A program made the position numbers and the translations under genes. The notes beneath the pieces were generated by a model. That model saw only the letters and a program-made list of their open reading frames with translations, was not told where the DNA came from and did not search any database. Of a DNA stretch of 7,463 nt, positions 6,466 to 7,463 are shown in pieces (positions within the stretch are counted from its first letter, which is position 1; every line of letters starts with the position of its first letter). The DNA comes from Dehalococcoidia bacterium (GTDB taxonomy: Bacteria; Chloroflexota; Dehalococcoidia; Tepidiformales; Tepidiformaceae): contig VXRS01000181.1 of the NCBI GenBank assembly GCA_009838385.1, forward strand, positions 1 to 7,463, written 5' to 3'.

Positions 6466-7029
6466 ATGCCTCGACTCGACGACAGCGGAGCCGGCTTTGC
6501 CGGCGTCTACAGCCAGCACCGCGAGCTCTGGGAGGCCTTCCAGGTGCAGTGGGGCACCCTCTGGGAGTACGGCTCCCTCGAGCCCCGCATTCGCGACCTC
6601 ATCCGCATCAAGTCCGCCACCCTTCACGACTGCGACTTCTGAGCGCCCGCTCGCACTGCTGCGGCGCAGCAGGACGGCATGGACGAAGGCATGATCGCGG
6701 CCATCCACGACCCCGAAGCCTCGGACCTCGAACCCCGCGTGAAGCTCGCCATGATGTTCGTCGAGCGCTGGGTGCGCGACGACGCCCGCTCCATCGACGA
6801 CGGCTTCTTCGCCGATCTCCGCGAGCACTTCAGCGAGCGCGAGCTGCTCGAGCTGGCCATTACGACCGGCACGGTCGAGCTCTCCCACAAGTTCAACACC
6901 GCCTTCGGCGTCATCCCCCGCCACGAGGGCGATACCTACGAGGTCGGCACGCCCAGCGCCCCGCAGTACATGCGCGACCACCTCGCCTCGCTCGGCATCG
7001 AGCCACCCCGCGCGACGGCGGATCGCTGA
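6466..7029 (+). CDS. CMD/AhpD-like selenoprotein with CxxU motif (UGA at codon 59 read as Sec)
   Basis: Members of the carboxymuconolactone decarboxylase (CMD)/AhpD family are helical proteins; AhpD types use a CxxC pair for thiol-disulfide or peroxide chemistry. The frame starts at ATG 6466 behind a near-perfect AGGAGGT (6454-6460, five bases away), meets TGA at 6640-6642 (codon 59), and stays open in the same frame to TGA 7027-7029, giving 187 residues. The TGA occupies the second position of the redox pair: RIRDLIRIKSATLHDCDF then UGA, so Cys56-x-x-Sec59. Downstream sequence (RVKLAMMFVERW, LLELAITTGTVELSHKFNTAFG) is the normal second half of the CMD fold. A SECIS-like hairpin follows the UGA. 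Asp44 replaces the AhpD proton-relay Glu and Arg63 the relay His. The alternative is a nonsense mutation or sequencing error. Selenoprotein status is inference; family membership is strong. Confidence 0.8.
6656..6672 (+). promoter_or_regulatory. SECIS-like hairpin downstream of in-frame UGA
   Basis: CTGCTGC (6656-6662) pairs perfectly with GCAGCAG (6666-6672) around the triloop GGC (6663-6665). The loop begins 20 bases after the last base of the TGA (6640-6642). Bacterial SECIS elements lie inside the coding region just after UGA, have a small apical loop with a G in the first two positions, and place that loop about 16-37 bases from the UGA; this hairpin meets each condition. SelB would bind it to deliver Sec-tRNA. 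The pairing is seen; the role is inferred. Confidence 0.65.
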
Positions 7030-7030
7030 C

Positions 7031-7463
7031 GTGCCACCGGCGGCGACGGTCCCCGAGCTGCTCGCCGCCGGCGCCGCCGATGCGATCGCCGTGCAAGGCG
7101 CGGGCGGTCGCGACGCCACGTTCGCCGACCTTCGTGCCACCGTCGACGCCCTCGGCGGTCAGCTGCGCGGCGCCGGGGTCTCCGCCAACGAACGCGCCGC
7201 CCTCGTGCTCCCAAACGGTCCCGGCATGGCCGCCGCCTTCCTCGCCGCCGCCACCGCCGGAACCGCCGCCCCCCTCAACCCCCGCTACCGCGAGGAGGAG
7301 CTGACGCTCTCCTTCGAGGAGCTCGGCGTCCGCGTCGTCGTGGCTCCCCCCGGCGCGGAGGAGATATCCGCCCTCCCCGGCGTCCGCCGCCTCGACCTCC
7401 AGGGTGACGGCCTCGACCTCACCCTCACCGAGAACGGCGAGCCCGTCCCCACCGCCCCCGGCC
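7031..7463 (+). CDS. AMP-forming acyl-CoA synthetase/ligase, N-terminal part (runs off window)
   Basis: The first 144 residues of an ANL-superfamily adenylating enzyme are present; these activate a carboxylate with ATP and usually transfer it to CoA. The visible part is the start of the large N-terminal domain: a TFADL-type strand and helix near residues 36-40, GVSANERAALVLPNGPGMAAAFLA-like sequence at about 55-77 and PLNPRYREEEL shortly after, all characteristic of fatty-acid/oxalyl-type CoA ligases. The catalytic P-loop and adenylation motifs lie beyond the window, so substrate class cannot be judged. The GTG at 7031 starts one base after the upstream stop (TGA C GTG) with only a weak GGCGGA (7015-7020) before it, which suggests translation coupled to the selenoprotein gene. 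Codon use matches the pst and ribosomal genes. Confidence 0.85.
   Translation, partial: MPPAATVPELLAAGAADAIAVQGAGGRDATFADLRATVDALGGQLRGAGVSANERAALVLPNGPGMAAAFLAAATAGTAAPLNPRYREEELTLSFEELGVRVVVAPPGAEEISALPGVRRLDLQGDGLDLTLTENGEPVPTAPG

Noticed and set aside
6466..7029. Pseudogene, or two separate genes (6466-6642 and 6679-7029)
   Set aside because: The TGA falls precisely on the second Cys of the redox motif, the frame and codon bias continue unbroken, a SECIS-like hairpin follows, and the ATG at 6679 has no convincing ribosome binding site and would start inside the fold. A random nonsense mutation remains possible but less likely.
1..7463. CRISPR arrays, insertion sequences or attachment sites
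   Set aside because: No regularly spaced repeats, transposase-like genes or flanking inverted/direct repeat pairs were seen; gaps between genes are all under 130 bases.

Overview
This is a GC-rich bacterial window with very strong C-ending codon preference. All convincing genes lie on the + strand. The ribosomal protein sequences and overall codon style fit a Chloroflexota-like organism (Dehalococcoidia or relatives), but this is an impression from protein flavour, not a demonstrated placement. UGA ends several genes here (pstA, rplA, the first partial gene), and UGG is used for tryptophan, so the genetic code is the standard one.

Layout: the 3' end of an unrecognised gene (1-114); an intergenic control region with a possible Pho box; a tight phosphate-uptake operon pstC-pstA-pstB-phoU (216-3656) with overlapping or closely spaced genes; a separate MFS exporter gene (3754-5076) with visibly different codon use; a promoter and structured leader followed by rplK-rplA, encoding ribosomal proteins L11 and L1 (5203-6357); a perfect 12-bp inverted repeat; a new promoter; a carboxymuconolactone decarboxylase (CMD)/AhpD-like gene (6466-7029) interrupted by one in-frame TGA; and, one base after its stop, the start of an AMP-forming acyl-CoA synthetase/ligase that runs off the window (7031-7463).

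The most interesting object is the CMD/AhpD-like gene. The in-frame TGA (6640-6642, codon 59) sits exactly at the second cysteine position of the family's redox CxxC motif, giving Cys56-Asp-Phe-Sec59. Twenty bases later the apical loop of a 7-bp hairpin begins with G, as expected of a bacterial SECIS element. I read it as a 187-residue selenoprotein that a standard gene caller would split into a 58-aa and a 116-aa fragment or call a pseudogene.

How the genes work together: PstC and PstA form the membrane channel of the high-affinity phosphate ABC importer, PstB powers it, and PhoU couples transporter state to phosphate signalling. The periplasmic or lipoprotein binding subunit PstS is not in the window. 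L11 and L1 form the classical autoregulated ribosomal pair, but without nusG upstream or rplJ/rplL downstream. The CMD-like protein and the ligase look co-translated and may share a pathway that the sequence does not identify.
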